DNA of 64,000 nucleotides. Source: Gadus chalcogrammus (taxonomy: Eukaryota; Chordata; Actinopteri; Gadiformes; Gadidae). This document shows, in pieces, positions 12,747 through 24,494 of the stretch (its first letter is position 1; each line of letters begins with the position of its first letter). The notes under the pieces were generated by a model. That model had not been told where the DNA came from and did no database searches. It was given only the letters and a program-made list of their open reading frames with translations. The DNA is taken from NCBI RefSeq assembly GCF_026213295.1, contig NC_079423.1, positions 11,730,446-11,794,445 on the forward strand, in the 5' to 3' direction. Both the position numbers and the translations under genes were made by a program.

Positions 12747-13274
12747 TTTCTTTTTCAACTCGAGCTCATTGACTCCGTGGCCTACCGTGGCGTACCGTGA
12801 CCTGATGTTTACTGCCAACCGCTTTGGAGGATTTAAGCAACATACAAAAACTGACAACGTCTCTCAAAACTATTTTTGTGAAACATGAGGACAGTATAGT
12901 GATACTGCCAGCAGGGAGCACCAGAGAGCTGAACCGACAGTTGTACATTTCTTAAACTTTCACCAACACAAACACGCACGCTCACTTCAGATCATGGGAG
13001 GACGTCAAAAAATCACCACCCATTCTCTGACACTTTAACCGTTAACCTTGGTTCAAACATTTAACATCACACGCACACGCAGTGTATTTCAGATAATTAA
13101 TGAATTCAGATGTCACAATGATCGTTTACATGGATAAGGAGTCCTACTGAATCAATTACTGCCGTTTATATCTAACTAATGATTGTTTTTGTAAAAGTGT
13201 AACGTCGAGCCTCAGCAGCTTTCTCACTCCTTATGTGCTACTGTATAAAACCTGGTTTTGCGCCTGCACTAATT

Positions 13275-13394
13275 GCTTACGGCCATACCACCCTGAACAC
13301 GCCCGATCTCGTCTGATCTCGGAAGCTAAGCAGGGTCGGGCCTGGTTAGTACTTGGATGGGAGACCGCCTGGGAATACCAGGTGCTGTAAGCTT
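13275..13394 (+). rRNA. 5S rRNA: 5S rRNA, copy 21
   Basis: Same as copy 1. Up-AAAAG; L-gac. Harbinger remnant A interrupts its downstream spacer. Confidence 0.97.
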
Positions 13395-13638
13395 TTTCTT
13401 TTTCAACTCGAGCTCATTGACTCCGTGGCCTACCGTGGCGTACCGTGACCTGATGTTTACTGCCAACCGCTTTGGAGGATTTAAGCAACATACAAAAACT
13501 GACAACGTCTCTCAAAACTATTTTTGTGAAACATGAGGACAGTATAGTGATACTGCCAGCAGGGAGCACCAGAGAGCTGAACCGACAGTTGTACATTTCT
13601 TAAACTTTCACCAACACAAACACGCACGCTCACTTCAG

Positions 13639-13653
13639 GGCCCCGTTTCCCGA
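13639..13653 (+). repeat. Left terminal inverted repeat of element A
   Basis: GGCCCCGTTTCCCGA pairs with the right end at 15017-15031. A perfect 10-bp stem (ACGATGGATC and GATCCATCGT, 13687-13710, loop TTGC) lies just inside. Confidence 0.85.
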
Positions 13654-14044
13654 TAACGATGGATCCACGCTCGTACGATCATTCTCACGATGGATCTTGC
13701 GATCCATCGTCAATTTCTTTGGAGCGTTTCCCGAAACTCCTCTTAACGTGAACGCGCATTCGCTGCACTCACGACGTCGTAGGATTGTAACTGTCTACTG
13801 ACACGGTGCTGAAATGGGCTCCGTAGGAGGGGGAGACGCAGGAATGTCGCAGGAAAATTGTGTTAAAAAGGGTTAAAATATATCCCCATCAAGGACAACA
13901 GCAGAGTAGCCTACGAAAAAAATAGACTGCAATTATATGAATGCTAAAGACATTAAAACACAATTGATTAGGCTTAAACCGACATATATCAGTCCTAATC
14001 CTGAATGCACTGTGCGTTTCACGGCATTTTCCCCCCTGAAATAA

Positions 14045-14394
14045 TTCCTCTTCACACCTGTGAATAACCCGGGAGACGTCCATGATGAGGAATACAACGA
14101 TGCCCACCGTCTGGCCCGGTGCATCGTTGAGCGCACGATCGGGAGGTGGAAGTTGCGCTTAGATGCCTTCACAAGTCAGGCGGAGGGCTCCAGTTTTCGC
14201 CGGCCAAGTCATGCGCCGTGATATGTGTGACGGCTATGTTGCACAACATTGCAGCTAAGGCTGGGGTGGCATTGCTTGAACCGGAGGACGTTGAGGACGA
14301 TGACGATGAGGAAGATCGGTGTGAGGACGGCCTCCCTCATAACTACGCGGCTGGTTTTCATGCGCGTCGAATAGTGATTGAGACTTTTTTTTAA
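14045..14394 (+). pseudogene. Harbinger transposase C-terminal remnant (DDE_Tnp_4/HARBI1-like), frameshifted
   Basis: Two overlapping frames join into one family match. The upstream frame (open from 14045) reads PVNNPGDVHDEEYNDAHR followed by RCIVERTIGRWKLR. The second frame (from about 14146, stop at 14394) continues RCLHKSGGGLQFSP and AVICVTAMLHNIA. These resemble the C-terminal third of PIF/Harbinger nucleases, where the Glu in the VERTIG-type motif is a likely third catalytic acidic residue. The frame change lies around 14145-14160, consistent with a 1-bp indel. The tail has an Asp/Glu-rich stretch (DVEDDDDEEDR) and ends ETFF. The two upstream catalytic Asp regions are absent, so this is a dead fragment. 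Family assignment rests on recognised motifs, not a search. Confidence 0.75.
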
Positions 14395-15016
14395 CCCCCT
14401 CCACCCTCCCTCATGTCACTAAACATTCCCGTCAACGTGACCAATCCCCACCATATCCCAGCCTTTTGCCTGCTCCTTTGCTTGTTTTTTATATATTTTT
14501 TATTTCTTTATGTTTTATTTTTTTTAATTTCTTTTATTTCGTTATTTTTTATTTTTTTTAATTTATTTAATTTAAATTTGTTTTACATTATTTTATGCTA
14601 TGTTTTATGAGTAGCCTATGTCAGTCTGCACAAATCCCCCCACTTTCTCTCACACATTTTGAGTGCCCTGCCTGCGCAAACATTTTCTGGACTGTCCCGT
14701 TTTATTTTGGCCATTTTAACATCTTTATTAATAAATTAATTAATAATCTTTATTAATTACCAAACTAAGAACATAAAGGCGCAATGCGTTTTAATAAAAC
14801 GCATCCAATAGACGGAATGTCCGATGGTGTCGCCACTGAGGCTATAGCTGACGATGCTCTTAGCGTCCTACGAGTACCTACGAGCACCCCTGGAGTACTC
14901 GTTAGCTACGAGCGTTTTCAAGACGTTCGTTCCCCACGATGCTTTCGGGAAACGCGGTGAAAACTCTACGATGCCCTTTCGACGCACTTCACGATCCACT
15001 TAGGCTAACGACGCTT

Positions 15017-15031
15017 TCGGGAAACGGGGCC
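15017..15031 (-). repeat. Right terminal inverted repeat of element A
   Basis: TCGGGAAACGGGGCC is the complement of the left end. CAG at 15032-15034 is the second copy of the target duplication. Confidence 0.85.
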
Positions 15032-15318
15032 CAGATCATGGGAGGACGTCAAAAAATCACCACCCATTCTCTGACACTTTAACCGTTAACCTTGGTTCAA
15101 ACATTTAACATCACACGCACACGCAGTGTATTTCAGATAATTAATGAATTCAGATGTCACAATGATCGTTTACATGGATAAGGAGTCCTACTGAATCAAT
15201 TACTGCCGTTTATATCTAACTAATGATTGTTTTTGTAAGAGTGTAACGTCGAGCCTCAGCAGCTTTCTCACTCCTTATGTGCTACTGTATAAAACCTGGT
15301 TTTGCGCCTGCACTAATT

Positions 15319-15438
15319 GCTTACGGCCATACCACCCTGAACACGCCCGATCTCGTCTGATCTCGGAAGCTAAGCAGGGTCGGGCCTGGTTAGTACTTGG
15401 ATGGGAGACCGCCTGGGAATACCAGGTGCTGTAAGCTT
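15319..15438 (+). rRNA. 5S rRNA: 5S rRNA, copy 22
   Basis: Same as copy 1. Up-AAGAG; L-gac. First copy after element A. Confidence 0.97.
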
Positions 15439-15966
15439 TTTCTTTTTCAACTCGAGCTCATTGACTCCGTGGCCTACCGTGGCGTACCGTGACCTGATGT
15501 TTACTGCCAACCGCTTTGGAGGATTTAAGCAACATACAAAAACTGACAACGTCTCTCAAAACTATTTTTGTGAAACATGAGGACAGTATAGTGATACTGC
15601 CAGCAGGGAGCACCAGAGAGCTGAACCGACAGTTGTACATTTCTTAAACTTTCACCAACACAAACACGCACGCTCACTTCAGATCATGGGAGGACGTCAA
15701 AAAATCACCACCCATTCTCTGACACTTTAACCGTTAACCTTGGTTCAAACATTTAACATCACACGCACACGCAGTGTATTTCAGATAATTAATGAATTCA
15801 GATGTCACAATGATCGTTTACATGGATAAGGAGTCCTACTGAATCAATTACTGCCGTTTATATCTAACTAATGATTGTTTTTGTAAAAGTGTAACGTCGA
15901 GCCTCAGCAGCTTTCTCACTCCTTATGTGCTACTGTATAAAACCTGGTTTTGCGCCTGCACTAATT

Positions 15967-16086
15967 GCTTACGGCCATACCACCCTGAACACGCCCGATC
16001 TCGTCTGATCTCGGAAGCTAAGCAGGGTCGGGCCTGGTTAGTACTTGGATGGGAGACCGCCTGGGAATACCAGGTGCTGTAAGCTT
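15967..16086 (+). rRNA. 5S rRNA: 5S rRNA, copy 23
   Basis: Same as copy 1. Up-AAAAG; first S unit of the window. Confidence 0.97.
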
Positions 16087-16604
16087 TTTCTTTTTCAACT
16101 CGAGCTCATTGACTCCGTGGCGTACCGTGACCTGATGTTTACTGCCAACCGCTTTGGAGGATTTAAGCAACATACAAAAACTGACAACGTCTCTCAAAAC
16201 TATTTTTGTGAAACATGAGGACAGTATAGTGATACTGCCAGCAGGGAGCACCAGAGAGCTGAACCGACAGTTGTACATTTCTTAAACTTTCACCAACACA
16301 AACACGCACGCTCACTTCAGATCATGGGAGGACGTCAAAAAATCACCACCCATTCTCTGACACTTTAACCGTTAACCTTGGTTCAAACATTTAACATCAC
16401 ACGCACACGCAGTGTATTTCAGATAATTAATGAATTCAGATGTCACAATGATCGTTTACATGGATAAGGAGTCCTACTGAATCAATTACTGCCGTTTATA
16501 TCTAACTAATGATTGTTTTTGTAAAAGTGTAACGTCGAGCCTCAGCAGCTTTCTCACTCCTTATGTGCTACTGTATAAAACCTGGTTTTGCGCCTGCACT
16601 AATT

Positions 16605-16724
16605 GCTTACGGCCATACCACCCTGAACACGCCCGATCTCGTCTGATCTCGGAAGCTAAGCAGGGTCGGGCCTGGTTAGTACTTGGATGGGAGACCGCCT
16701 GGGAATACCAGGTGCTGTAAGCTT
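16605..16724 (+). rRNA. 5S rRNA: 5S rRNA, copy 24
   Basis: Same as copy 1. Up-AAAAG; L-gac. Confidence 0.97.
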
Positions 16725-17252
16725 TTTCTTTTTCAACTCGAGCTCATTGACTCCGTGGCCTACCGTGGCGTACCGTGACCTGATGTTTACTGCCAACCGC
16801 TTTGGAGGATTTAAGCAACATACAAAAACTGACAACGTCTCTCAAAACTATTTTTGTGAAACATGAGGACAGTATAGTGATACTGCCAGCAGGGAGCACC
16901 AGAGAGCTGAACCGACAGTTGTACATTTCTTAAACTTTCACCAACACAAACACGCACGCTCACTTCAGATCATGGGAGGACGTCAAAAAATCACCACCCA
17001 TTCTCTGACACTTTAACCGTTAACCTTGGTTCAAACATTTAACATCACACGCACACGCAGTGTATTTCAGATAATTAATGAATTCAGATGTCACAATGAT
17101 CGTTTACATGGATAAGGAGTCCTACTGAATCAATTACTGCCGTTTATATCTAACTAATGATTGTTTTTGTAAAAGTGTAACGTCGAGCCTCAGCAGCTTT
17201 CTCACTCCTTATGTGCTACTGTATAAAACCTGGTTTTGCGCCTGCACTAATT

Positions 17253-17372
17253 GCTTACGGCCATACCACCCTGAACACGCCCGATCTCGTCTGATCTCGG
17301 AAGCTAAGCAGGGTCGGGCCTGGTTAGTACTTGGATGGGAGACCGCCTGGGAATACCAGGTGCTGTAAGCTT
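17253..17372 (+). rRNA. 5S rRNA: 5S rRNA, copy 25
   Basis: Gene as copy 1. First terminator run is one T shorter (T4). Up-AAAAG; L-gcc. Confidence 0.97.
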
Positions 17373-17899
17373 TTCTTTTTCAACTCGAGCTCATTGCCTC
17401 CGTGGCCTACCGTGGCGTACCGTGACCTGATGTTTACTGCCAACCGCTTTGGAGGATTTAAGCAACATACAAAAACTGACAACGTCTCTCAAAACTATTT
17501 TTGTGAAACATGAGGACAGTATAGTGATACTGCCAGCAGGGAGCACCAGAGAGCTGAACCGACAGTTGTACATTTCTTAAACTTTCACCAACACAAACAC
17601 GCACGCTCACTTCAGATCATGGGAGGACGTCAAAAAATCACCACCCATTCTCTGACACTTTAACCGTTAACCTTGGTTCAAACATTTAACATCACACGCA
17701 CACGCAGTGTATTTCAGATAATTAATGAATTCAGATGTCACAATGATCGTTTACATGGATAAGGAGTCCTACTGAATCAATTACTGCCGTTTATATCTAA
17801 CTAATGATTGTTTTTGTAAAAGTGTAACGTCGAGCCTCAGCAGCTTTCTCACTCCTTATGTGCTACTGTATAAAACCTGGTTTTGCGCCTGCACTAATT

Positions 17900-18019
17900 G
17901 CTTACGGCCATACCACCCTGAACACGCCCGATCTCGTCTGATCTCGGAAGCTAAGCAGGGTCGGGCCTGGTTAGTACTTGGATGGGAGACCGCCTGGGAA
18001 TACCAGGTGCTGTAAGCTT
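17900..18019 (+). rRNA. 5S rRNA: 5S rRNA, copy 26
   Basis: Same as copy 1. Up-AAAAG; L-gcc. Confidence 0.97.
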
Positions 18020-18547
18020 TTTCTTTTTCAACTCGAGCTCATTGCCTCCGTGGCCTACCGTGGCGTACCGTGACCTGATGTTTACTGCCAACCGCTTTGG
18101 AGGATTTAAGCAACATACAAAAACTGACAACGTCTCTCAAAACTATTTTTGTGAAACATGAGGACAGTATAGTGATACTGCCAGCAGGGAGCACCAGAGA
18201 GCTGAACCGACAGTTGTACATTTCTTAAACTTTCACCAACACAAACACGCACGCTCACTTCAGATCATGGGAGGACGTCAAAAAATCACCACCCATTCTC
18301 TGACACTTTAACCGTTAACCTTGGTTCAAACATTTAACATCACACGCACACGCAGTGTATTTCAGATAATTAATGAATTCAGATGTCACAATGATCGTTT
18401 ACATGGATAAGGAGTCCTACTGAATCAATTACTGCCGTTTATATCTAACTAATGATTGTTTTTGTAAAAGTGTAACGTCGAGCCTCAGCAGCTTTCTCAC
18501 TCCTTATGTGCTACTGTATAAAACCTGGTTTTGCGCCTGCACTAATT

Positions 18548-18667
18548 GCTTACGGCCATACCACCCTGAACACGCCCGATCTCGTCTGATCTCGGAAGCT
18601 AAGCAGGGTCGGGCCTGGTTAGTACTTGGATGGGAGACCGCCTGGGAATACCAGGTGCTGTAAGCTT
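18548..18667 (+). rRNA. 5S rRNA: 5S rRNA, copy 27
   Basis: Same as copy 1. Up-AAAAG; S. Confidence 0.97.
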
Positions 18668-19185
18668 TTTCTTTTTCAACTCGAGCTCATTGACTCCGTG
18701 GCGTACCGTGACCTGATGTTTACTGCCAACCGCTTTGGAGGATTTAAGCAACATACAAAAACTGACAACGTCTCTCAAAACTATTTTTGTGAAACATGAG
18801 GACAGTATAGTGATACTGCCAGCAGGGAGCACCAGAGAGCTGAACCGACAGTTGTACATTTCTTAAACTTTCACCAACACAAACACGCACGCTCACTTCA
18901 GATCATGGGAGGACGTCAAAAAATCACCACCCATTCTCTGACACTTTAACCGTTAACCTTGGTTCAAACATTTAACATCACACGCACACGCAGTGTATTT
19001 CAGATAATTAATGAATTCAGATGTCACAATGATCGTTTACATGGATAAGGAGTCCTACTGAATCAATTACTGCCGTTTATATCTAACTAATGATTGTTTT
19101 TGTAAAAGTGTAACGTCGAGCCTCAGCAGCTTTCTCACTCCTTATGTGCTACTGTATAAAACCTGGTTTTGCGCCTGCACTAATT

Positions 19186-19305
19186 GCTTACGGCCATACC
19201 ACCCTGAACACGCCCGATCTCGTCTGATCTCGGAAGCTAAGCAGGGTCGGGCCTGGTTAGTACTTGGATGGGAGACCGCCTGGGAATACCAGGTGCTGTA
19301 AGCTT
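19186..19305 (+). rRNA. 5S rRNA: 5S rRNA, copy 28
   Basis: Same as copy 1. Up-AAAAG; L-gac. Confidence 0.97.
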
Positions 19306-19833
19306 TTTCTTTTTCAACTCGAGCTCATTGACTCCGTGGCCTACCGTGGCGTACCGTGACCTGATGTTTACTGCCAACCGCTTTGGAGGATTTAAGCAAC
19401 ATACAAAAACTGACAACGTCTCTCAAAACTATTTTTGTGAAACATGAGGACAGTATAGTGATACTGCCAGCAGGGAGCACCAGAGAGCTGAACCGACAGT
19501 TGTACATTTCTTAAACTTTCACCAACACAAACACGCACGCTCACTTCAGATCATGGGAGGACGTCAAAAAATCACCACCCATTCTCTGACACTTTAACCG
19601 TTAACCTTGGTTCAAACATTTAACATCACACGCACACGCAGTGTATTTCAGATAATTAATGAATTCAGATGTCACAATGATCGTTTACATGGATAAGGAG
19701 TCCTACTGAATCAATTACTGCCGTTTATATCTAACTAATGATTGTTTTTGTAAAAGTGTAACGTCGAGCCTCAGCAGCTTTCTCACTCCTTATGTGCTAC
19801 TGTATAAAACCTGGTTTTGCGCCTGCACTAATT

Positions 19834-19953
19834 GCTTACGGCCATACCACCCTGAACACGCCCGATCTCGTCTGATCTCGGAAGCTAAGCAGGGTCGGGC
19901 CTGGTTAGTACTTGGATGGGAGACCGCCTGGGAATACCAGGTGCTGTAAGCTT
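19834..19953 (+). rRNA. 5S rRNA: 5S rRNA, copy 29
   Basis: Gene as copy 1. First terminator run is T4, as in copy 25. Up-AAAAG; L-gac. Confidence 0.97.
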
Positions 19954-20480
19954 TTCTTTTTCAACTCGAGCTCATTGACTCCGTGGCCTACCGTGGCGTA
20001 CCGTGACCTGATGTTTACTGCCAACCGCTTTGGAGGATTTAAGCAACATACAAAAACTGACAACGTCTCTCAAAACTATTTTTGTGAAACATGAGGACAG
20101 TATAGTGATACTGCCAGCAGGGAGCACCAGAGAGCTGAACCGACAGTTGTACATTTCTTAAACTTTCACCAACACAAACACGCACGCTCACTTCAGATCA
20201 TGGGAGGACGTCAAAAAATCACCACCCATTCTCTGACACTTTAACCGTTAACCTTGGTTCAAACATTTAACATCACACGCACACGCAGTGTATTTCAGAT
20301 AATTAATGAATTCAGATGTCACAATGATCGTTTACATGGATAAGGAGTCCTACTGAATCAATTACTGCCGTTTATATCTAACTAATGATTGTTTTTGTAA
20401 GAGTGTAACGTCGAGCCTCAGCAGCTTTCTCACTCCTTATGTGCTACTGTATAAAACCTGGTTTTGCGCCTGCACTAATT

Positions 20481-20600
20481 GCTTACGGCCATACCACCCT
20501 GAACACGCCCGATCTCGTCTGATCTCGGAAGCTAAGCAGGGTCGGGCCTGGTTAGTACTTGGATGGGAGACCGCCTGGGAATACCAGGTGCTGTAAGCTT
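20481..20600 (+). rRNA. 5S rRNA: 5S rRNA, copy 30
   Basis: Same as copy 1. Up-AAGAG; S. Confidence 0.97.
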
Positions 20601-21117
20601 TTTCTTTTTCAACTCGAGCTCATTGACTCCGTGGCGTACCGTGACCTGATGTTTACTGCCAACCGCTTTGGAGGATTTAAGCAACATACAAAAACTGACA
20701 ACGTCTCTCAAAACTATTTTTGTGAAACATGAGGACAGTATAGTGATACTGCCAGCAGGGAGCACCAGAGAGCTGAACCGACAGTTGTACATTTCTTAAA
20801 CTTTCACCAACACAAACACGCACGCTCACTTCAGATCATGGGAGGACGTCAAAAAATCACCACCCATTCTCTGACACTTTAACCGTTAACCTTGGTTCAA
20901 ACATTTAACATCACACGCACACGCAGTGTATTTCAGATAATTAATGAATTCAGATGTCACAATGATCGTTTACATGGATAAGGAGTCCTACTGAATCAAT
21001 TACTGCCGTTTATATCTAACTAATGATTGTTTTTGTAAAAGTGTAACGTCGAGCCTCAGCAGCTTTCTCACTCCTTATGTGCTACTGTATAAAACCTGGT
21101 TTTGCGCCTGCACTATT

Positions 21118-21238
21118 GCTTACGGCCATACCACCCTGAACACGCCCGATCTCGTCTGAATCTCGGAAGCTAAGCAGGGTCGGGCCTGGTTAGTACTTGG
21201 ATGGGAGACCGCCTGGGAATACCAGGTGCTGTAAGCTT
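21118..21238 (+). rRNA. 5S rRNA: 5S rRNA, copy 31 (1-bp insertion)
   Basis: 121 nt: an extra A in GTCTGAATCTCGG (near nucleotide 43) and one A lost just upstream (CACTATTGC). Up-AAAAG; L-gac. Probably a weakened or non-functional copy, or a sequencing error near the gap. Confidence 0.9.
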
Positions 21239-21766
21239 TTTCTTTTTCAACTCGAGCTCATTGACTCCGTGGCCTACCGTGGCGTACCGTGACCTGATGT
21301 TTACTGCCAACCGCTTTGGAGGATTTAAGCAACATACAAAAACTGACAACGTCTCTCAAAACTATTTTTGTGAAACATGAGGACAGTATAGTGATACTGC
21401 CAGCAGGGAGCACCAGAGAGCTGAACCGACAGTTGTACATTTCTTAAACTTTCACCAACACAAACACGCACGCTCACTTCAGATCATGGGAGGACGTCAA
21501 AAAAGCACCACCCATTCTCTGACACTTTAACCGTTAACCTTGGTTCAAACATTTAACATCACACGCACACGCAGTGTATTTCAGATAATTAATGAATTCA
21601 GATGTCACAATGATCGTTTACATGGATAAGGAGTCCTACTGAATCAATTACTGCCGTTTATATCTAACTAATGATTGTTTTTGTAAAAGTGTAACGTCGA
21701 GCCTCAGCAGCTTTCTCACTCCTTATGTGCTACTGTATAAAACCTGGTTTTGCGCCTGCACTAATT

Positions 21767-21898
21767 GCTTACGGCCATACCACCCTGAACACTCCCGATC
21801 TCGTCTGATCTCGGAAGCTAAGCAGGGTCGGGCCTGGTTAGTACTTGGATGGGAGACCGCCTGGGAGACCGCCTGGGAATACCAGGTGCTGTAAGCTT
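21767..21898 (+). rRNA. 5S rRNA: 5S rRNA, copy 32 (12-bp box C duplication)
   Basis: 132 nt. GAGACCGCCTGG is duplicated in tandem at 21853-21864 and 21865-21876, altering box C and the 3' helices. It also has G27 to T (AACACTCCCG). S spacer. The same duplication occurs in fragment copy 52. Likely a pseudogene. Confidence 0.9.
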
Positions 21899-22336
21899 TT
21901 TCTTTTTCAACTCGAGCTCATTGACTCCGTGGCGTACCGTGACCTGATGTTTACTGCCAACCGCTTTGGAGGATTTAAGCAACATACAAAAACTGACAAC
22001 GTCTCTCAAAACTATTTTTGTGAAACATGAGGACAGTATAGTGATACTGCCAGCAGGGAGCACCAGAGAGCTGAACCGACAGTTGTACATTTCTTAAACT
22101 TTCACCAACACAAACACGCACTGCTCACTTCAGATCATGGGAGGACGTCAAAAAATCACCACCCATTCTCTGACACTTTAACCGTTAACCTTGGTTCAAA
22201 CATTTAACATCACACGCACACGCAGTGTATTGCAGATAATTAATGAATTCAGATGTCACAATGATCGTTTACATGGATAAGGAGTCCTACTGAATCAATT
22301 ACTGCCGTTTATATCTAACTAATGATTGTTTTTGTA

Positions 22337-22436
22337 NNNNNNNNNNNNNNNNNNNNNNNNNNNNNNNNNNNNNNNNNNNNNNNNNNNNNNNNNNNNNNNN
22401 NNNNNNNNNNNNNNNNNNNNNNNNNNNNNNNNNNNN
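22337..22436. other. Assembly gap (100 N)
   Basis: Exactly 100 N, a conventional gap of unknown size. It begins in the spacer after TTTTTGTA and ends in an A-rich tail fused to a 5S gene. The missing sequence should therefore include a spacer end, a 5S 5' part and the body of an insertion. Confidence 0.95.
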
Positions 22437-22453
22437 AAAAAAGAGAAAAAAAA
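22437..22453 (+). mobile_element. A-rich 3' tail of a retroinsertion cut by the gap
   Basis: AAAAAAGAGAAAAAAAA is followed by CACACCCGGTCTCG, which is 5S from about nucleotide 24. It closely resembles the tail at 32266-32281, so the gap probably hides a related 5S-derived insert. The LINE at 33586 is the alternative. Confidence 0.6.
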
Positions 22454-22550
22454 CACACCCGGTCTCGTTTGATCTCGGAAGCTAAGCAGGGTCGGGCCTG
22501 GTTAGTACTTGGATGGGAGACCGCCTGGGAATACCAGGTGCTGTAAGCTT
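22452..22550 (+). rRNA. 5S rRNA: 5S rRNA fragment, copy 33 (nucleotides about 22-120)
   Basis: The 5' part is replaced by an A-rich tail. Changes: G27 to A, A32 to G, C39 to T. Boxes A and C and the terminator are intact. L-gac. Confidence 0.9.
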
Positions 22551-23078
22551 TTTCTTTTTCAACTCGAGCTCATTGACTCCGTGGCCTACCGTGGCGTACC
22601 GTGACCTGATGTTTACTGCCAACCGCTTTGGAGGATTTAAGCAACATACAAAAACTGACAACGTCTCTCAAAACTATTTTTGTGAAACATGAGGACAGTA
22701 TAGTGATACTGCCAGCAGGGAGCACCAGAGAGCTGAACCGACAGTTGTACATTTCTTAAACTTTCACCAACACAAACACGCACGCTCACTTCAGATCATG
22801 GGAGGACGTCAAAAAATCACCACCCATTCTCTGACACTTTAACCGTTAACCTTGGTTCAAACATTTAACATCACACGCACACGCAGTGTATTTCAGATAA
22901 TTAATGAATTCAGATGTCACAATGATCGTTTACATGGATAAGGAGTCCTACTGAATCAATTACTGCCGTTTATATCTAACTAATGATTGTTTTTGTAAAA
23001 GTGTAACGTCGAGCCTCAGCAGCTTTCTCACTCCTTATGTGCTACTGTATAAAACCTGGTTTTGCGCCTGCACTAATT

Positions 23079-23198
23079 GCTTACGGCCATACCACCCTGA
23101 ACACGCCCGATCTCGTCTGATCTCGGAAGCTAAGCAGGGTCGGGCCTGGTTAGTACTTGGATGGGAGACCGCCTGGGAATACCAGGTGCTGTAAGCTT
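23079..23198 (+). rRNA. 5S rRNA: 5S rRNA, copy 34
   Basis: Same as copy 1. Up-AAAAG; L-gcc. Confidence 0.97.
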
Positions 23199-23726
23199 TT
23201 TCTTTTTCAACTCGAGCTCATTGCCTCCGTGGCCTACCGTGGCGTACCGTGACCTGATGTTTACTGCCAACCGCTTTGGAGGATTTAAGCAACATACAAA
23301 AACTGACAACGTCTCTCAAAACTATTTTTGTGAAACATGAGGACAGTATAGTGATACTGCCAGCAGGGAGCACCAGAGAGCTGAACCGACAGTTGTACAT
23401 TTCTTAAACTTTCACCAACACAAACACGCACGCTCACTTCAGATCATGGGAGGACGTCAAAAAATCACCACCCATTCTCTGACACTTTAACCGTTAACCT
23501 TGGTTCAAACATTTAACATCACACGCACACGCAGTGTATTTCAGATAATTAATGAATTCAGATGTCACAATGATCGTTTACATGGATAAGGAGTCCTACT
23601 GAATCAATTACTGCCGTTTATATCTAACTAATGATTGTTTTTGTAAGAGTGTAACGTCGAGCCTCAGCAGCTTTCTCACTCCTTATGTGCTACTGTATAA
23701 AACCTGGTTTTGCGCCTGCACTAATT

Positions 23727-23846
23727 GCTTACGGCCATACCACCCTGAACACGCCCGATCTCGTCTGATCTCGGAAGCTAAGCAGGGTCGGGCCTGGTTA
23801 GTACTTGGATGGGAGACCGCCTGGGAATACCAGGTGCTGTAAGCTT
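23727..23846 (+). rRNA. 5S rRNA: 5S rRNA, copy 35
   Basis: Same as copy 1. Up-AAGAG; L-gac. Confidence 0.97.
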
Positions 23847-24374
23847 TTTCTTTTTCAACTCGAGCTCATTGACTCCGTGGCCTACCGTGGCGTACCGTGA
23901 CCTGATGTTTACTGCCAACCGCTTTGGAGGATTTAAGCAACATACAAAAACTGACAACGTCTCTCAAAACTATTTTTGTGAAACATGAGGACAGTATAGT
24001 GATACTGCCAGCAGGGAGCACCAGAGAGCTGAACCGACAGTTGTACATTTCTTAAACTTTCACCAACACAAACACGCACGCTCACTTCAGATCATGGGAG
24101 GACGTCAAAAAATCACCACCCATTCTCTGACACTTTAACCGTTAACCTTGGTTCAAACATTTAACATCACACGCACACGCAGTGTATTTCAGATAATTAA
24201 TGAATTCAGATGTCACAATGATCGTTTACATGGATAAGGAGTCCTACTGAATCAATTACTGCCGTTTATATCTAACTAATGATTGTTTTTGTAAAAGTGT
24301 AACGTCGAGCCTCAGCAGCTTTCTCACTCCTTATGTGCTACTGTATAAAACCTGGTTTTGCGCCTGCACTAATT

Positions 24375-24494
24375 GCTTACGGCCATACCACCCTGAACAC
24401 GCCCGATCTCGTCTGATCTCGGAAGCTAAGCAGGGTCGGGCCTGGTTAGTACTTGGATGGGAGACCGCCTGGGAATACCAGGTGCTGTAAGCTT
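24375..24494 (+). rRNA. 5S rRNA: 5S rRNA, copy 36
   Basis: Same as copy 1. Up-AAAAG; L-gac. Confidence 0.97.

Larger units (their letters stand above)
1..13638 (+). repeat. 5S rDNA tandem array, segment 1 (copies 1-21)
   Basis: Twenty-one near-identical units of 647-648 bp, starting mid-spacer. Each has a 120-bp 5S gene and about 528 bp of NTS. In order after the gene, the NTS has two T5 tracts, a CTCGAG site, a 10-bp tandem duplication (CCTACCGTGG), a CAGTAT/ATACTG hairpin next to CCAGCAGGGAGCACC, a CA-rich stretch, and an AT-rich part leading to the TATA-like box. I see no other gene or snRNA in the NTS. The only common differences are AAAAG, AAGAG or AAAG just after TTTTTGT upstream of the gene, which accounts for the 647/648-bp lengths. 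All spacers here are the long class. Confidence 0.97.
13639..15031 (+). mobile_element. PIF/Harbinger DNA transposon remnant A
   Basis: A 1393-bp insertion in the NTS between copies 21 and 22. Ends are inverted repeats (GGCCCCGTTTCCCGA on the left, its complement on the right). CAG is duplicated at 13636-13638 and 15032-15034; uninterrupted spacers have one CAG in TTCAGATCATG. A 3-bp CWG duplication is known for some fish Harbinger families. GTTTCCCG motifs also occur inside both ends, near 13725 and 14946. The interior keeps a frameshifted C-terminal part of a HARBI1-type transposase. About 400 bp to its left have no recognisable coding, and a T-rich tract (14480-14610) lies to its right. 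It is internally deleted and could only move with outside transposase. Confidence 0.85.
15032..22336 (+). repeat. 5S rDNA tandem array, segment 2 (copies 22-32)
   Basis: Eleven units in which 648-bp L and 638-bp S units mix. S units lack one copy of the 10-bp CCTACCGTGG duplication. Gene sequence stays at the consensus until copies 31-32, next to the assembly gap, where a 1-bp insertion and a 12-bp duplication appear. Confidence 0.96.

Noticed and set aside
1..13638. CRISPR-like regular repeats
   Set aside because: The 648-bp period is whole 5S units with nearly identical spacers; there are no short repeats with unique spacers, and the genome is eukaryotic.
14413..14610. 65-aa Phe/Leu/Tyr-rich ORF in element A
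   Set aside because: It is translation of a T-rich tract, with no family features.
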